DNA of 64,000 nt from Gonapodya prolifera JEL478 (taxonomy: Eukaryota > Monoblepharomycota > Monoblepharidomycetes > Monoblepharidales > Gonapodyaceae), in the NCBI GenBank assembly GCA_001574975.1, contig KQ965844.1, positions 66,654-130,653 on the forward strand, in the 5' to 3' direction. Position 1 is the first letter of the stretch; each line of letters starts with the position of its first letter. A program made the position numbers and the translations under genes. A model generated the notes under the pieces. That model saw only the letters and a list, made by a program, of their open reading frames with translations. It had not been told where the DNA came from and ran no database searches. Positions 1 to 10,558 of the stretch are shown one piece after another.

Positions 1-687
1 GAAGGACGGTATTTCGAAATCTCGCATTTGCACCTCGATCGGAATGTACGTGGTGGAGAGGAGCATTCATGGAGTCGGAGGGTCGGTCGGAGTGCAGCAA
101 AGACTGCTGTGCCTAATTTGCCGTCCGAAAAGTGCGAATGACGAAGGCACATATGTAGAGTAAAGTTCCATGAGAGAAGAATAGCTGAAAACGAGAATTC
201 GATTAGAGTAATAGTCAACGAATGACAGCACTGGGACCAGGCAAACCGGGAAACGACGCGGTCCTCTTGGCCGACCAAACCCACACCATTTCACACATTA
301 TCCGTCTCTATTTTTGAATAATAAACCGATATGCGTGGACCCCTGGGGCCCAATCGAAAATCCGCAGGGTTCAACTTTCGTTTTTCCTGTCGGCGGACGT
401 GGCACAAAGATTTTCTTTCCTTCCCTGAATAAACGCATCGCAGCGCGGATCGATTCCACCCCACCGCGGCCCAATCCATCCCTCTGTTTCCATCTCTTCC
501 AACCGCTTCCCTCCGTGCCGTTCTCCCGTCTCCGCCAATGAGCTCCAGCATTGCTCGCACCATTTTGGGGAACCCGCTCCGCCACTTGTGGCAGAGTCCT
601 GCCCTAAAACCCAGCCCGTTTTCTCCTTCTCTTTCCATCCGTCCCCTATCTTTCTCTCATCACCCCCTCGCTCAAGCTCCAACTGAT
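1..687. other. no gene recognised
   Basis: I see no convincing coding exon here. The last 150 bases run in the same frame as the RNA-binding protein gene that follows and are C/T-rich, as expected of a fungal promoter and 5-prime leader. An in-frame ATG at 538 could extend that protein. Confidence 0.5.
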
Positions 688-1754
688 ATGGGTACCAAGG
701 TCTTTGTCGGAAACCTCTGTGAGTACATTCTCTCGCGTCCCTCGCGGCATATGCCGTCCTCCCGTGGCGACAGACTGCTTTCTTGGCGAGGGGGAGACCC
801 ATCAAAGGGGACGAGGTCGATGGAAGGGTGGTTGTGATGGGTGATAACCGAGTGTCGAAGTGGTGTCTCCCTGGATGCTCTGCCGCGTTGTCATTGTCTC
901 CCTCCCCCTTGATTTATTGCGACACGTGCTGACCATGCTTCTTCCTCCATCACTCTCTGATTACTCGTACTATTGTCCAATCGACTCGTGCTCTTCTCTC
1001 GATTTCCAGCGTGGTCCACCACCGATGACTCGCTCCGCGACAAATTCGCCGAGTTCGGCAATGTCGAGGAGGCTTACGTGCGTATCCTCTTCTCTTCAGC
1101 GTTTTCTTCCATTTGCGTACCAACCGTATTGTCCTCTCCCCATCCCCCCTTCCTTGGTTTCTCGTAACCAACGTCTCCTTGCACCGACTCACCACAGGTC
1201 ATGAAAGAGCGCGAGACCGGCCGCTCCCGCGGATTCGGATTCGTTACTTTCTCCAACAACGACGAGGCCACCGCTGCCATTGACGGTGCCAACGAGAAGG
1301 ACCGTACGTACTCTTGCCCGTCTTCGTCCTCGCAAGAAAATCCTGATCCTAATCATGAACCGAATTCCTTCACATCACAGTCGACGGACGCAACATCCGC
1401 GTCAACCTCGCCAACGAGCGCCCTGCTGGTGGATCCGGTGGAGGTGGTGGCGGCTTCCGCGGAGGCCGCGGGTAAGTCTCGCACTTTCCCTCTTCTTCAC
1501 CGGTATTCTCTTTCTCATATGTCCTTTTCCTTTTCAATCCTTCTAGTGGCTACGGAGGTGGCCGTGGAGGATACGGCGGCGGTGGTGGCTACAACAACGG
1601 TGGCGACTACGGCAACGGTGGTGGCTACGGAGGTGGCGGCTACGGAGGGTGAGTTCTTCTTGCTTTCCTTCCGCCACTTCGAAAACTGACGGCTCCTCTT
1701 CTTTCGCAATCCAGAAGCGGTGGCTACCGTGGCCGTGGCCGTGGCGGATACTAA
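688..1754 (+). CDS. Glycine-rich RNA-binding protein, single RRM
   Basis: Six exons: 688-718, 1010-1077, 1198-1303, 1381-1471, 1547-1648 and 1715-1754. They join to 145 residues with GT-AG introns. Residues 1-80 form one RNA recognition motif: RNP2 reads KVFVGNLSW at the exon 1/2 junction and RNP1 reads RSRGFGFVTF in exon 3. After the RRM comes a tail of Gly, Tyr and Arg (GGYGGGGGYNNGG type, ending RGRGRGGY), typical of class IV glycine-rich proteins that act as RNA chaperones in splicing, stability and cold response. The start at 688 gives the usual family length. An in-frame ATG at 538 would add 50 residues rich in Ser, Pro, Arg and His with almost no acidic residues, so a mitochondrial form is possible but unproven. 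Introns are 64-291 nt. Confidence 0.9.
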
Positions 1755-3191
1755 ACCATCTGCTCTCGGTTGACAAGGATTTTCTCTTCCCCCTCTTTGG
1801 TTTCTTTCCCCCTCCCTGTGTGTGTGTTGTCCTGAACTTTGAAAACTTCCCCCCGGCCTCGAAAATCTGTCGATTGAACTGCACGTCTGCGAAACACGGT
1901 TGCCCCTTTCACGTCTCTTCTGGTCTCGCGAGTCGCCCCCTGGACTCGACTCTGGTCGCCCTGGTCTCTGGTGTCTGGTTGCCCCTCCCCGCCGGTGATT
2001 GTTTAGATTGGCGGAGATGTATGATGTAGCGTTGTGACTGCTGTACATAGCGATAAATGGTCGAGTACCGTTTTGTTTCTTTGATTCTCGGTGTGTGCAC
2101 TGTGCCGTTCCATCGAGTGAGGGGTGCAACCGAATTTTCAATCGCTGGTGCTTTCCGACCCACGGTACAGACCTGCACAGGGGCGGAAAGCCAAAAGCGA
2201 TCACAGGAAGTGCCCTGCCATCGGGCATCATTATGCTTCTAGTTTGGTCTTTGGTGTGAGCGTGGCTTTAACTATTGAGGGCACTCGGGGTGCCTTCTAT
2301 ATGGCTAAGGTACACAAGGGCAGAAAGTAAAGCGATGCGGTGCTGTCGGGCGCAACCGCCCACCAGCCACAGTTGCGCAAGAGACAGGACGCTAAACACA
2401 ATCAAAGGAAGAGCAACGACTTCAATTACCATTAAGGTTCTATAATCTTCAGGTCTTTTGTGCTGCTTGTTCTGGTGGCACCCTCAGCAATGTGCAAACC
2501 TAATTCAAGACGCGTTTGCTTCCCAACCCATAGTGCTATCTGCATGGGAGATAGTGATAACAGATAGTACCATGGCATTGAGTACTGACTACCACATATT
2601 GTCTCTTTAAGCAGCTCTTTGACCAGGGGAGCAGGGTTAGGTAGTCTGCAATGGCAGCCTCCACCATGATATCAACAGGAATATAGCCTTTTCAGAGAAT
2701 CCATGTCTCCAAAGCCAAACCTGTTGAACAAACAAAATAGACATTGCAGTGACAACAATACAGTTACAGCACAACCTCTCATGAATAGGTTGTGAAATGA
2801 TGACACATGCCAGGTGTCATGACTCATAACACAACATATCCTAGAAGTCTGCAGTTTCAACCATCAGCCAGCATTATGCAAAGACCTGCGCTACATATGA
2901 GGGGAGGACTTCAAATATTGGGGTCCTCATTCATGCAAAGGCACCCAAAGTGTAAAGTAATGACGTGTCACTTTGGTCGGTCCCTAACTATGCGTGAAAA
3001 CTTATGCTCTTTGCTCTTTCAGCACACGAGTGATGAGAAACACCAATGCGCGCGTTGATTGTGTTTCGCAGGGAAATGACCACCGGGTGATTTTGAATTT
3101 TATCCGAGTTTCTCGGCCGCAGCAACCACCCTCCCCTGTCGACCTTTGGCAATCCGCCCGCCACGCAGCCACCATCCACGCCACACCCGCC
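1755..3191. other. no gene recognised
   Basis: Holds the 3-prime end of the RNA-binding protein gene and the upstream region of the first p24 gene. Short open frames occur on both strands but none shows a known motif or a credible exon chain. Confidence 0.5.
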
Positions 3192-4252
3192 ATGCTCCGC
3201 TACCGCGATCTCCTCCCCTCTCTCCTCCCCGCACTCTTCTGTCTCCTCCTCGCATTCGTCTCTCGCAATGTGCTCGCATATTCGTCGTTCACCGTGACGC
3301 TGGGACCACGCGACCGGGCGTGTTTCTACGAGCAGATGGAGAGAGACGATAGAGTCGACATGTCCTTTCAGGTGGCCTCGGGTGGGGATGGTGTTGTGGA
3401 CTACTGGGTGAGTTGTCCAGTTGCAGCAGCTCTCTTTGGACGCAACTAACGCCGTTTTTCGACCGGATTTCTGTCGCTCCGCACGCCTCACTTTTTCGGA
3501 CACCTCCGTCACCACCCACGCGACAGGTCCAAGCCCCCGACTCCCGCATCATCTACACGGTCTTCCGCCAATCCACGACCACATTCGGCTTCAACGCCGA
3601 CCAGGCCGGCCGCTTCACGTACTGCTTCTCCAACCAATTCTCCGGTGTCGACAAGGTCCTCACGTTCACAATCCAGAGCCGTGAAGAGCGCGAGAGTCTC
3701 GAGAAGAAGTTCCGCGTGGAGGCCGGGCAGAAGCTTGACGAGGAGGCGCAGAAGGTGGATGAGGAGATTAGGTCGCTGGCGAATAATTTGAGGGTCATTA
3801 GGGACGAGCAGGCGTACATGTCGGCGAGGGAGGCCACACACCGAAAAAGTGAGTGAGGTGAGGTCTGCGAGGTCTGGAGTGCGAAGCACGGAAGACCGAG
3901 CCCCGCAAGCGCAGCGAGCTCGAGGCCTAAGCGCCGCTAGGCGCTGACCGAGGAGTCCGCCGGAGGCGAATGACCCCGCGAAGCGGAATGACCCCACGCG
4001 GAGTGACATTGTAGTCGACTTGTCGCTGGCGAGAGGCCCACGTGCCACTCTCGACGTTCTCACACTCCATCCGCACTACCGTCACCGTCCCCTTCATTGC
4101 GATTACTTCCGTCGTCCTCCCGCAAAGCCGCCGAATCCACAAACGCCCGAGTGGTCATCTGGTCCCTCTCCGAAACGGCCCTCCTCATCGCCGTCTGCGC
4201 GTGGCAGGTCTGGTACCTCAAGAGCTTCTTTGAGGTCAAGAGGGTGGTTTGA
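3192..4252 (+). CDS. p24 cargo receptor, beta (Emp24/TMED2) type, copy 1
   Basis: Three exons, 3192-3407, 3527-3848 and 4128-4252, encode 220 residues, the normal p24 length. Order of parts: a signal peptide (hydrophobic LLPALFCLLLAF core, residues about 8-30); a GOLD domain with the two conserved cysteines (RACFYEQM and TYCFSNQF); a coiled coil of about 60 residues (EERESLEKKF to EEIRSLANNL); one transmembrane segment (VVIWSLSETALLIAVCAW); and a short cytosolic tail with the paired Phe and terminal Val-Val (FFEVKRVV) of the beta subfamily. p24 proteins cycle between ER and Golgi as hetero-oligomers in COPII and COPI vesicles and select GPI-anchored cargo. A second p24 gene with the same exon plan follows 424 bases downstream. 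Intron 2 carries the GC-rich repeat described separately. Confidence 0.93.
3849..4127 (+). repeat. GC-rich intron-resident repeat in p24 copy 1, intron 2
   Basis: This 279-nt intron holds, starting 30 nt after the 5-prime splice site, the blocks GTGCGAAGCACGGAAGACC (3879-3897), GAGGCCTAAGCGCC (3922-3935), a short hairpin AGCGCCGCTAGGCGCT, GGAGTCCGCCGGAGGCGA (3952-3969) and CCACGCGGAG (3994-4003). Near-identical blocks recur in introns of unrelated genes, always in the sense direction of the host. The matching intron of the neighbouring p24 paralogue is 64 nt and lacks them. Confidence 0.8.
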
Positions 4253-4675
4253 ATTCTCGGGGGCGTTTCTGGAGGGATTTACGCCAAGGTCGATTTTGGA
4301 CGTTTCGTTGGGCACGCGGTGCTCCGCTTCTGGATGACATTGTAGCGTGTATAGGACGCCATTCGATATTTCTTTTAAGAATTGTAGATTGGATATTCAC
4401 TCACCGTTTCACAGCGATTTAAAACATGTCGACTGTTTTCAAACGGATGCGAGTAAAAAGGAAAGAGAAGGAGAGAGTAGCAAAGAGAGTTTGCGAGCTT
4501 GGACGACTTCGCTTTTCGCTACAAAGCCTATTTCATCTCCCGTTTACCTGTGTTACCTTGCCATTTTACATGAAGATCGCCGTGCCAGCACACCACCAAC
4601 CCCACACCTTCCGCACACCTTCCCGCGCAAACCAACACCGACCCTTCCACCCATCTCCCGTCCACGATTCCACCC
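4253..4675. other. spacer between the p24 genes
   Basis: No gene seen. This is the short region between the two p24 genes, ending in a C-rich promoter-like stretch. Confidence 0.5.
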
Positions 4676-5796
4676 ATGCAAACCCCACCCAGCTTCCTCA
4701 CCTCTTTCCGCCTACCTCCTATCCTCCTCCTCCTCCTCCTCCTCCTCTCCTCCCCAACCTCGGCATTCGTATACACAACCAACCTCCCCGGCCACGACAA
4801 GCTGTGCCTCTACGAGGACTTGAAACAGGAGCAGCATTTGGATTTGACTTTCATGGTCGATTCGTCGGATGGGGAGTTTGAGATTGATTTTTGGGTGAGG
4901 AAGGGGGAGGGGGGAAGGGAGGGGCAGGGAGGGCGAGGGAAATGGGGTGGGGGGGAGACGGGTAGAGATGGAGAGGAGGGGCTTTTGCGTGGCGATGGGG
5001 CGGGTTATGCGTATTTGAGTGGTGTAACGAAATCAACGAGCGTCGGGATTCTCGACACGCCCAAAGGCCCCGGATGGGTAGGAGAGGAGGTAGTGAAAAG
5101 AGACGTTTTATGTGGCGATGGGACGGGTTTCGCGTGTTGGGGCGGTGAAAAAGGCAGAGGGGAAGCAACGCGCGTTGGGATTCTTCACACGCCCGGCGGC
5201 CCCGACTCGTAGCATTCGCTTATTAAGAAACATTGCATGTCTCCCTCACATGAGCGCTCACCACGCCCCGCCCCTACCGCACCAGGTCATGGCGCCCGGC
5301 AATCGCATCACATTCAACAACCTCCGTCAAGCCACGGGCAGCCACCAAGTCGTAGCCGAGCAGGATGGGCGGTACGCCTACTGCTTCAGCAACTACAACT
5401 ATCCCTCCGCCAAGAAACTGACGTTCTCGCACTACGGTCCCGACGAGCGCGATAATAATCAGAGAAAGTTTCGGGCGTCGGTCGGGGACGAGATTAGCGA
5501 GGAGGCTAAGAAAGTGGATCAGGAGATTATGAGCCTGGCGGAGAATTTGAGGATGGTGAGGGATGAGCAGACTTATATGATGGCGAGGGAGGCGAGGCAT
5601 CGAGAGAGTGAGTTGTGGTTTGGGTAGCGAGGCGGCGGGGCACGCTCACGATCTCTGACATCAAATGACAGCTGCCGAATCGACGAACGGACGAGTGGTT
5701 ATCTGGTCGCTTGCGGAGACGGCTCTCCTGATTACCGTGTGCGTGTGGCAAGTGTGGTACCTGCGGAGCTTTTTCGAAGTGAAGCGGGTCGTGTGA
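4676..5796 (+). CDS. p24 cargo receptor, beta (Emp24/TMED2) type, copy 2
   Basis: Three exons, 4676-4894, 5286-5607 and 5672-5796, encode 221 residues. The signal peptide has an unusually pure leucine core (eight Leu in a row near residue 20). The GOLD domain keeps both cysteines (KLCLYEDL, YAYCFSNY). A coiled coil (EEAKKVDQEIMSLAENLRMV), one transmembrane span and the FFEVKRVV tail follow. Exons 2 and 3 have exactly the same lengths as in copy 1 (322 and 125 nt) and the introns sit at the same codons, so this is a tandem duplicate. The luminal halves have diverged strongly, so the copies may bind different cargo or partners. Intron 1 is 391 nt against 119 nt in copy 1 and contains a tandem repeat. 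Confidence 0.93.
4983..5212 (+). repeat. imperfect tandem repeat of about 100 bp in p24 copy 2, intron 1
   Basis: Two units, about 4983-5077 and 5108-5212, share GGCGATGGG(G/A)CGGGTT near the start and GGGATTCT(C/T)(G/C)ACACGCCC near the end. Both lie inside intron 1. The unit differs from the common intron repeat, although both are GC-rich. Confidence 0.6.
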
Positions 5797-5960
5797 GGAT
5801 AGTGTCATCTCTTTGTATGCTACATAAGTGATACCGATTTCATACGCTCGGTGTTCGTACCAATTCCACACTTTGGTCAGATGCCAAGCGTTTTCATTAC
5901 ATAATTCCTCCACAAGAGATTCCGATCGAATCGAACGCCCGCCTCGGCCCCAGGCTGACC

Positions 5961-7624
5961 ATGTCCACCGAGATTACCTCGAAATCGGATGAGTCCATGG
6001 TCGCGCTGGACTTCACATCGACCGAAAAAGTATCAGAGTGCGAGATTGCAAATGCTCCAGAAATCGTTAACGTCGCTGCAGATAGGAGCGCCCCCGTAGA
6101 TTCAAATGAGGCAGACATTTTGTGGAAAGTCGTCATCCTCTTTGCTGTGTCCAACGCGGTGAGCTCGTGAGATGCCGAACTTATGTAATTGTTTCCAATG
6201 CGATCGCTCAGTCATGCATACCATCCCCTCGCAGATCATCATCTCGAACTTGTAATAGCCTCTCCCCTTCTCCTTTGCGTTCACCTCGTAACCTCCCATC
6301 TAATCCACGTTCAGGTACTTGACCCAACCACTCCTCGAAGTCCTCAAAGATGCCTTTGGAGTGTACACGGCCGAGATTGGAACGATACCGACGTTCATTC
6401 AGATTGGATACGTGCTCGGACTGGCGTTTAGTCTTCCGCTGGGGGACTTGCTGCCACTAAGACAATGGGTGAGTCATCATATGTTCTCTTGGACGACCTC
6501 CATATGCCCATCGACCATACATTCTCATCTACCCAACTCAGTGATCTCCTTCACGGCCGCATGCGCCGCCGTCAGCCTGGTCCTCCCCTTCTCCCACTCC
6601 TTCCCCGTCTTCCAAACCCTAAACTTCCTCCTCGGCCCCATCCTCGCCCCCATCCACATATTCCTCCCTGCCGTCGCCGACCTCTCAAAACCATCCCACA
6701 TCGGCCGAAATCTCAGCTGGGTCATCATGGGCATGATGGCCGAGATGCTCCTCTCGCGCGCAGTCAGTGGATCGCGTCCGCGTCGGGGAAGTGGGAGGCG
6801 GCGTATTGGGCCGTCAGTGGTGCGCAGGCGCTCTTGATGGTGGCGCTGTGAGTGTGGATGCCCAAGTTGGAGAGGAAGATCAAGAAGGACTCCGGGACGA
6901 CGTATTGGCAGTTGCGCAAGAGTTGTGTCGTGTTGTTCGCCATCCTGGTGGGTCCAGCTCTTTCCCCATGCATCGGCACAAGGACGCCATATGACCACCG
7001 TGTAAACCATCAGAACTGCGCCAGTCCTCCGCCATGGCGTTTCTGTGCTGGCTCAGCTTCTTCAACCTCTGGAGGAGCATCACCTACCATTTAGCGGGGG
7101 AGCCGCTCAACTACTCTCCGGGAATAGTGGGGACTGTATATTACTCCTCTACTGCTACTCGCTTCACTCTTTACCGTTTCAAGCGTGGTTCTGATCCACC
7201 CCGGGCCTCATGCAGGTCGACCTGGCAGGCGCTGCAGCAATCCCGTTTGCCATGGTATTGGGTACATCACGGACCGCATAGGAGCATACCAGACGATTGT
7301 TCTGGGAGAAATCTTGGAACGTGCCGTCCCGACCGACCTTCCACCTGGAACCTCTTTCATCGCACGCTGTCACCCCCTCCCCGTTCAAACCACCCATCAG
7401 ATCGCCCTGGCCTGGCTCATCTCCGCTATCTTCTCCACCTCCCTCCTGCCCTTCTTTATCTCAGGCTTCCTCATCGAACTCACCCTCCAAACCCAACAAG
7501 TCCCCAACCCAAAAGCGCGTCTTCCTCCTCGACCCCTCCGCCCGCGCACGGATCAACAGCGTGTACATGCTGTTTGCGGGCAGTGCGACTGGCAGTGGGC
7601 TCGGTGCGCGGGCGTTCGCGGCCT
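5961..7624 (+). pseudogene. MFS transporter, broken by frameshifts and a stop
   Basis: Clear major facilitator pieces run in order on the plus strand: a cytosolic N-terminus (5961-6166); then YLTQPLLEVLKDAFGVY and the first helices (6315-6468); helices with LLGPILAPIHIFLPAVADL (about 6542-6770); GKWEAAYWAVSGAQALLMVA; the middle loop MPKLERKIKKDSGTTYW; later helices with YITDRIGAYQTIVLGE; and an end reading ARINSVYMLFAGSATGSGLGA. The frame is lost at about 6541, 6770, 7260 and 7510, and a TGA interrupts at 6849-6851, so no set of normal introns restores it. The resemblance is to bacterial-type arabinose-efflux-like MFS proteins rather than the fungal MFS genes at 25 and 30 kb. Assembly errors could explain single breaks, but neighbouring genes are clean. 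Confidence 0.75.
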
Positions 7625-8300
7625 AGGGGTGGAGAGGCAGTTGGTCGGTTGGAGTAGCGGCCGCGGTGCCATGGGGAAGGATGGCTCCCCAGAAGCACGA
7701 GAGTGGCACATACCAAGCGGTCCACCGGATTCATCCACTCCCTCCTGCGACTCGTGTTGGGTCGCGTTCGTCGTCTGTGAAGTCGCCATTCTGCTTTGCG
7801 TGAAAACCTTCTACTATCTGTGGTCAGCTTCTCAAATGGTTGAAAGGAATTTTCGTTTAGAGATTATTATTCAAACCTATTAGTTTACAATGCATGTATA
7901 ATTGTGAAAGCTGGTGGAACCATGGCAAACTACCCCCTCCAAGACAACGTCCAAGTCAAGCTGCTCGCCCTCCTTCCCTCCCAGACCCAGACTCAGACTG
8001 AGGGGTCCCAATGGAGAGTATTGCCTAGTTGAGTTGCAGCAAAAAAGAAGCAATGGGTGGTTGGTACTCGTGGTGATAAGATGACTGAATGCTGGGGCTG
8101 CAAATATCAGATTTGGCTGATATCATGGATAATAATATAACATGTGCGGTGGGTACGCTGCACTTTCAGCCGCCGAAGGAACAATTTGAAGATTGGGTGG
8201 TAGAGTATTCGGTTCGAGCGTTGCAGTTGGTCCAGGAGCGTGATGACTGTTGCCTTCTGGTTTCCTGTCAAAGTTCCAATGTTTTCGAGTGAAGGTACGG
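7625..8300. other. no gene recognised
   Basis: Lies between the dead MFS gene and the 3-prime end of ADA2. Only short frames without known motifs. Confidence 0.5.
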
Positions 8301-10558
8301 TCATCGATCTCTCTTCCACACCCACCTAATCCACCCCCACTCCAAAAATGCATCATAGATTGGACCGGCTTTGTTCACATCGATCTTGATGAAGTCCCTC
8401 ATCTGCATCCGCCTTATGCCACCGAGTTTCACGCTCTCCTTTATGCACTTCTCTCTGATGATGAGGTAAGGTCCGGGGGGCAAGCGCAAAGTGGAGCACA
8501 AAAGCTGCTCTGGGGGGCTGAGGAGCTCCACCCCATCGGCCTTGGTAATATCAAGAGATGTAGTCGATGGTCGAGTGAAGCGAGGCTGCCTGAGGGTGCT
8601 CGCGGGTGCAGTCGGGGCGATGATACGAAGAATGGTCACAGAAATGTTGCTGACACTTGTGCTTGGTGGAGTGAGCTGCTGAAAACAATCCACACGACGC
8701 TTTGACAATCAAATAAATAATTGGAGGCGAAGAGACTCACTTTGTTGACAGGAATGTTGTCATCAGTAGTGGGAGGGGAAATAAGCTGAAAACAATCCAC
8801 GCGACACTTTATCAATTGAATCGACTATTGGAGGCCAAACACGATAGACACTCACGTTCACTCCACTTCCGATAAAGCGTGGAGTGCTTTCCTTTGCCAC
8901 TTTCACTCCAGTTCCCGGACCAAAATTACGTTCCAGCAGATCCATAGCCGCAGATGTAGCTATGCTATTCTTCAGAGGCCCCACGTTGAGTCTGAGACGC
9001 AGAGCATGAATGTTGTCAGCTCGCTCGACCTTGTGTGACTCGTACTGCTCGCCCTCCTCAGCTGTGCGTACTCCCATTCGGCGCCATTCTTGAAGTTGAG
9101 CAATTTGACGGCGGAGGTCGAGTTCCTCTACAGGATGATATTCGCATAGATTCATCAGCGATGACCGTTGCAGATGAAGAAAAAACATGACGGCAATAAA
9201 CAGGGACGCACCGTAGAATCCTTGCATCCACTCTTCAAAGTCCGTCTTTGATATGCACCTAGCAAATACTTTTGCCCTATTGTAAACGGCCCGTTCCTCT
9301 GCCTTCCTCTGCCTTTCCAGGTTAGTCAGCTTGCCGTACTCAAGAAGCCCCATCCCCTTCACGAGTCGCTTCTGATCCTCCCGGATGTTAAGCTTTTCAT
9401 TGTACACATCGAGAATCGCCAACTTGAGATCCTCGTCCGTTGGAAGACCCAAAACCGCACCAGGTCCATCTTCGACGTCAAATGTGATATCTTTGACTAT
9501 GTCCTCGGCACTGTTTTCGGGCTCGATGTCGTATTCACCACGTCCTGGCATGTAGCCGCGTATTTCGTGGACTTGACCTGGATTTGACTCGAGGGTTTTG
9601 ATGGACTGGGTAGCTTTCTTCTTGGAAGGGGTAGCTTTTTACATAGTAGAGCAAAAAAGCAATCATTTGAGGTTTGATTTGGAAAGCCTCCCTGGCAATG
9701 AAAACCAGCGTCTCGCCAACTCACACAAGGTAACCTCCATCGCCTTGCGTTTTATCCTCCTTCGATTCGCCTCCTTCCGAAATTCGATCAACATATCCGG
9801 AATGGGCCAAGATGAGCTGTTGATGTACACCTCCTCGTAATGTTTCAAGCATTCCTCCTTGGTCTTGGTACACATCTGTCTGGACACTTGCTCCCAATTG
9901 CCAAGGCCGCAGTGTTCCAGGTTTTCGATCAGCAGAAGCTCCTCATTGGCTGACCAGAGAGGGTCGAATACGGCTGCGGAAGGTGGAAGTCGGTGAGTTG
10001 GTTCCGAATATTACCGCCAAGCCACGACAAAGCGCCTCATCGAGACACTGTGAGTGCCAGTGGACTCTGCTAAATGTTTATATTCCTTTGTGGGCTACAG
10101 TATCCATGATTCCCCAGTGCTTCTGAATGCATATTGGCTCTGAGCACGTCTTTCACCCAAACTCCAAGAAACACATGCTGCCTTGACTGATTCCCCCTAA
10201 CCGCTTCCATCAACTCACGGAAATCAAGCACCTCAATCACTCTATACGGATGGTCATTTCTATGATCCGGCCTCGTCGCAGGCTCTGATCCTTTTGCGAA
10301 ACAAGAAACGCAAAGGTCCACATCGTCGCACGAAGCGCACGTTATGCGGACGACGTCTGTGATATCCTGGCTGCAATCATCACAGTTGTATCGACTGTCG
10401 GGATCTGTCGTGATGCGGATGGATCCGCCCCCACCGTCTCAGAACTCGAAGCCAATGCAACGAGCACCGAAGTTGCACACACCTTCCGGTCCATCCAACA
10501 CATCCGCTCTCACCTGCGACTTTCGTGGACTTGCTGTCAGGGCCTCCGGCCCTGTCAT
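8301..10558 (-). CDS. ADA2: Transcriptional adaptor Ada2 (SAGA/ADA complex)
   Basis: Seven exons on the minus strand: 10483-10558, 10219-10404, 9725-9973, 9212-9634, 8856-9127, 8741-8785 and 8301-8678, giving 542 residues. Domains in order: a ZZ zinc finger ([22 protein letters not shown], residues about 30-75); a SANT/Myb domain ([28 protein letters not shown], about 90-145); the conserved [20 protein letters not shown] block; the ADA middle helices ([12 protein letters not shown]); and a C-terminal SWIRM domain ending [19 protein letters not shown]. Ada2 links the Gcn5 acetyltransferase and Ada3 to SAGA and stimulates nucleosomal histone H3 acetylation. The start at 10558 is inferred from a short first exon whose donor restores the zinc-finger frame. 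Introns 5 and 6 are near-duplicates of each other (see repeat). Confidence 0.92.
8679..8855 (-). repeat. duplicated intron flanking ADA2 exon 6
   Basis: In the sense direction, intron 5 (8786-8855) and intron 6 (8679-8740) share CGCCTCCAAT or GGCCTCCAAT early and GTCG(C/T)GTGGATTGTTTTCAG at the 3-prime end. Between them lies a 45-nt exon that lengthens a linker before the SWIRM domain. The pattern suggests a recent tandem duplication that created one extra intron and one extra exon. Confidence 0.7.

Noticed and set aside
6849-6851. stop-codon readthrough in the MFS gene
   Set aside because: Several independent frameshifts in the same gene make simple decay more likely than recoding.
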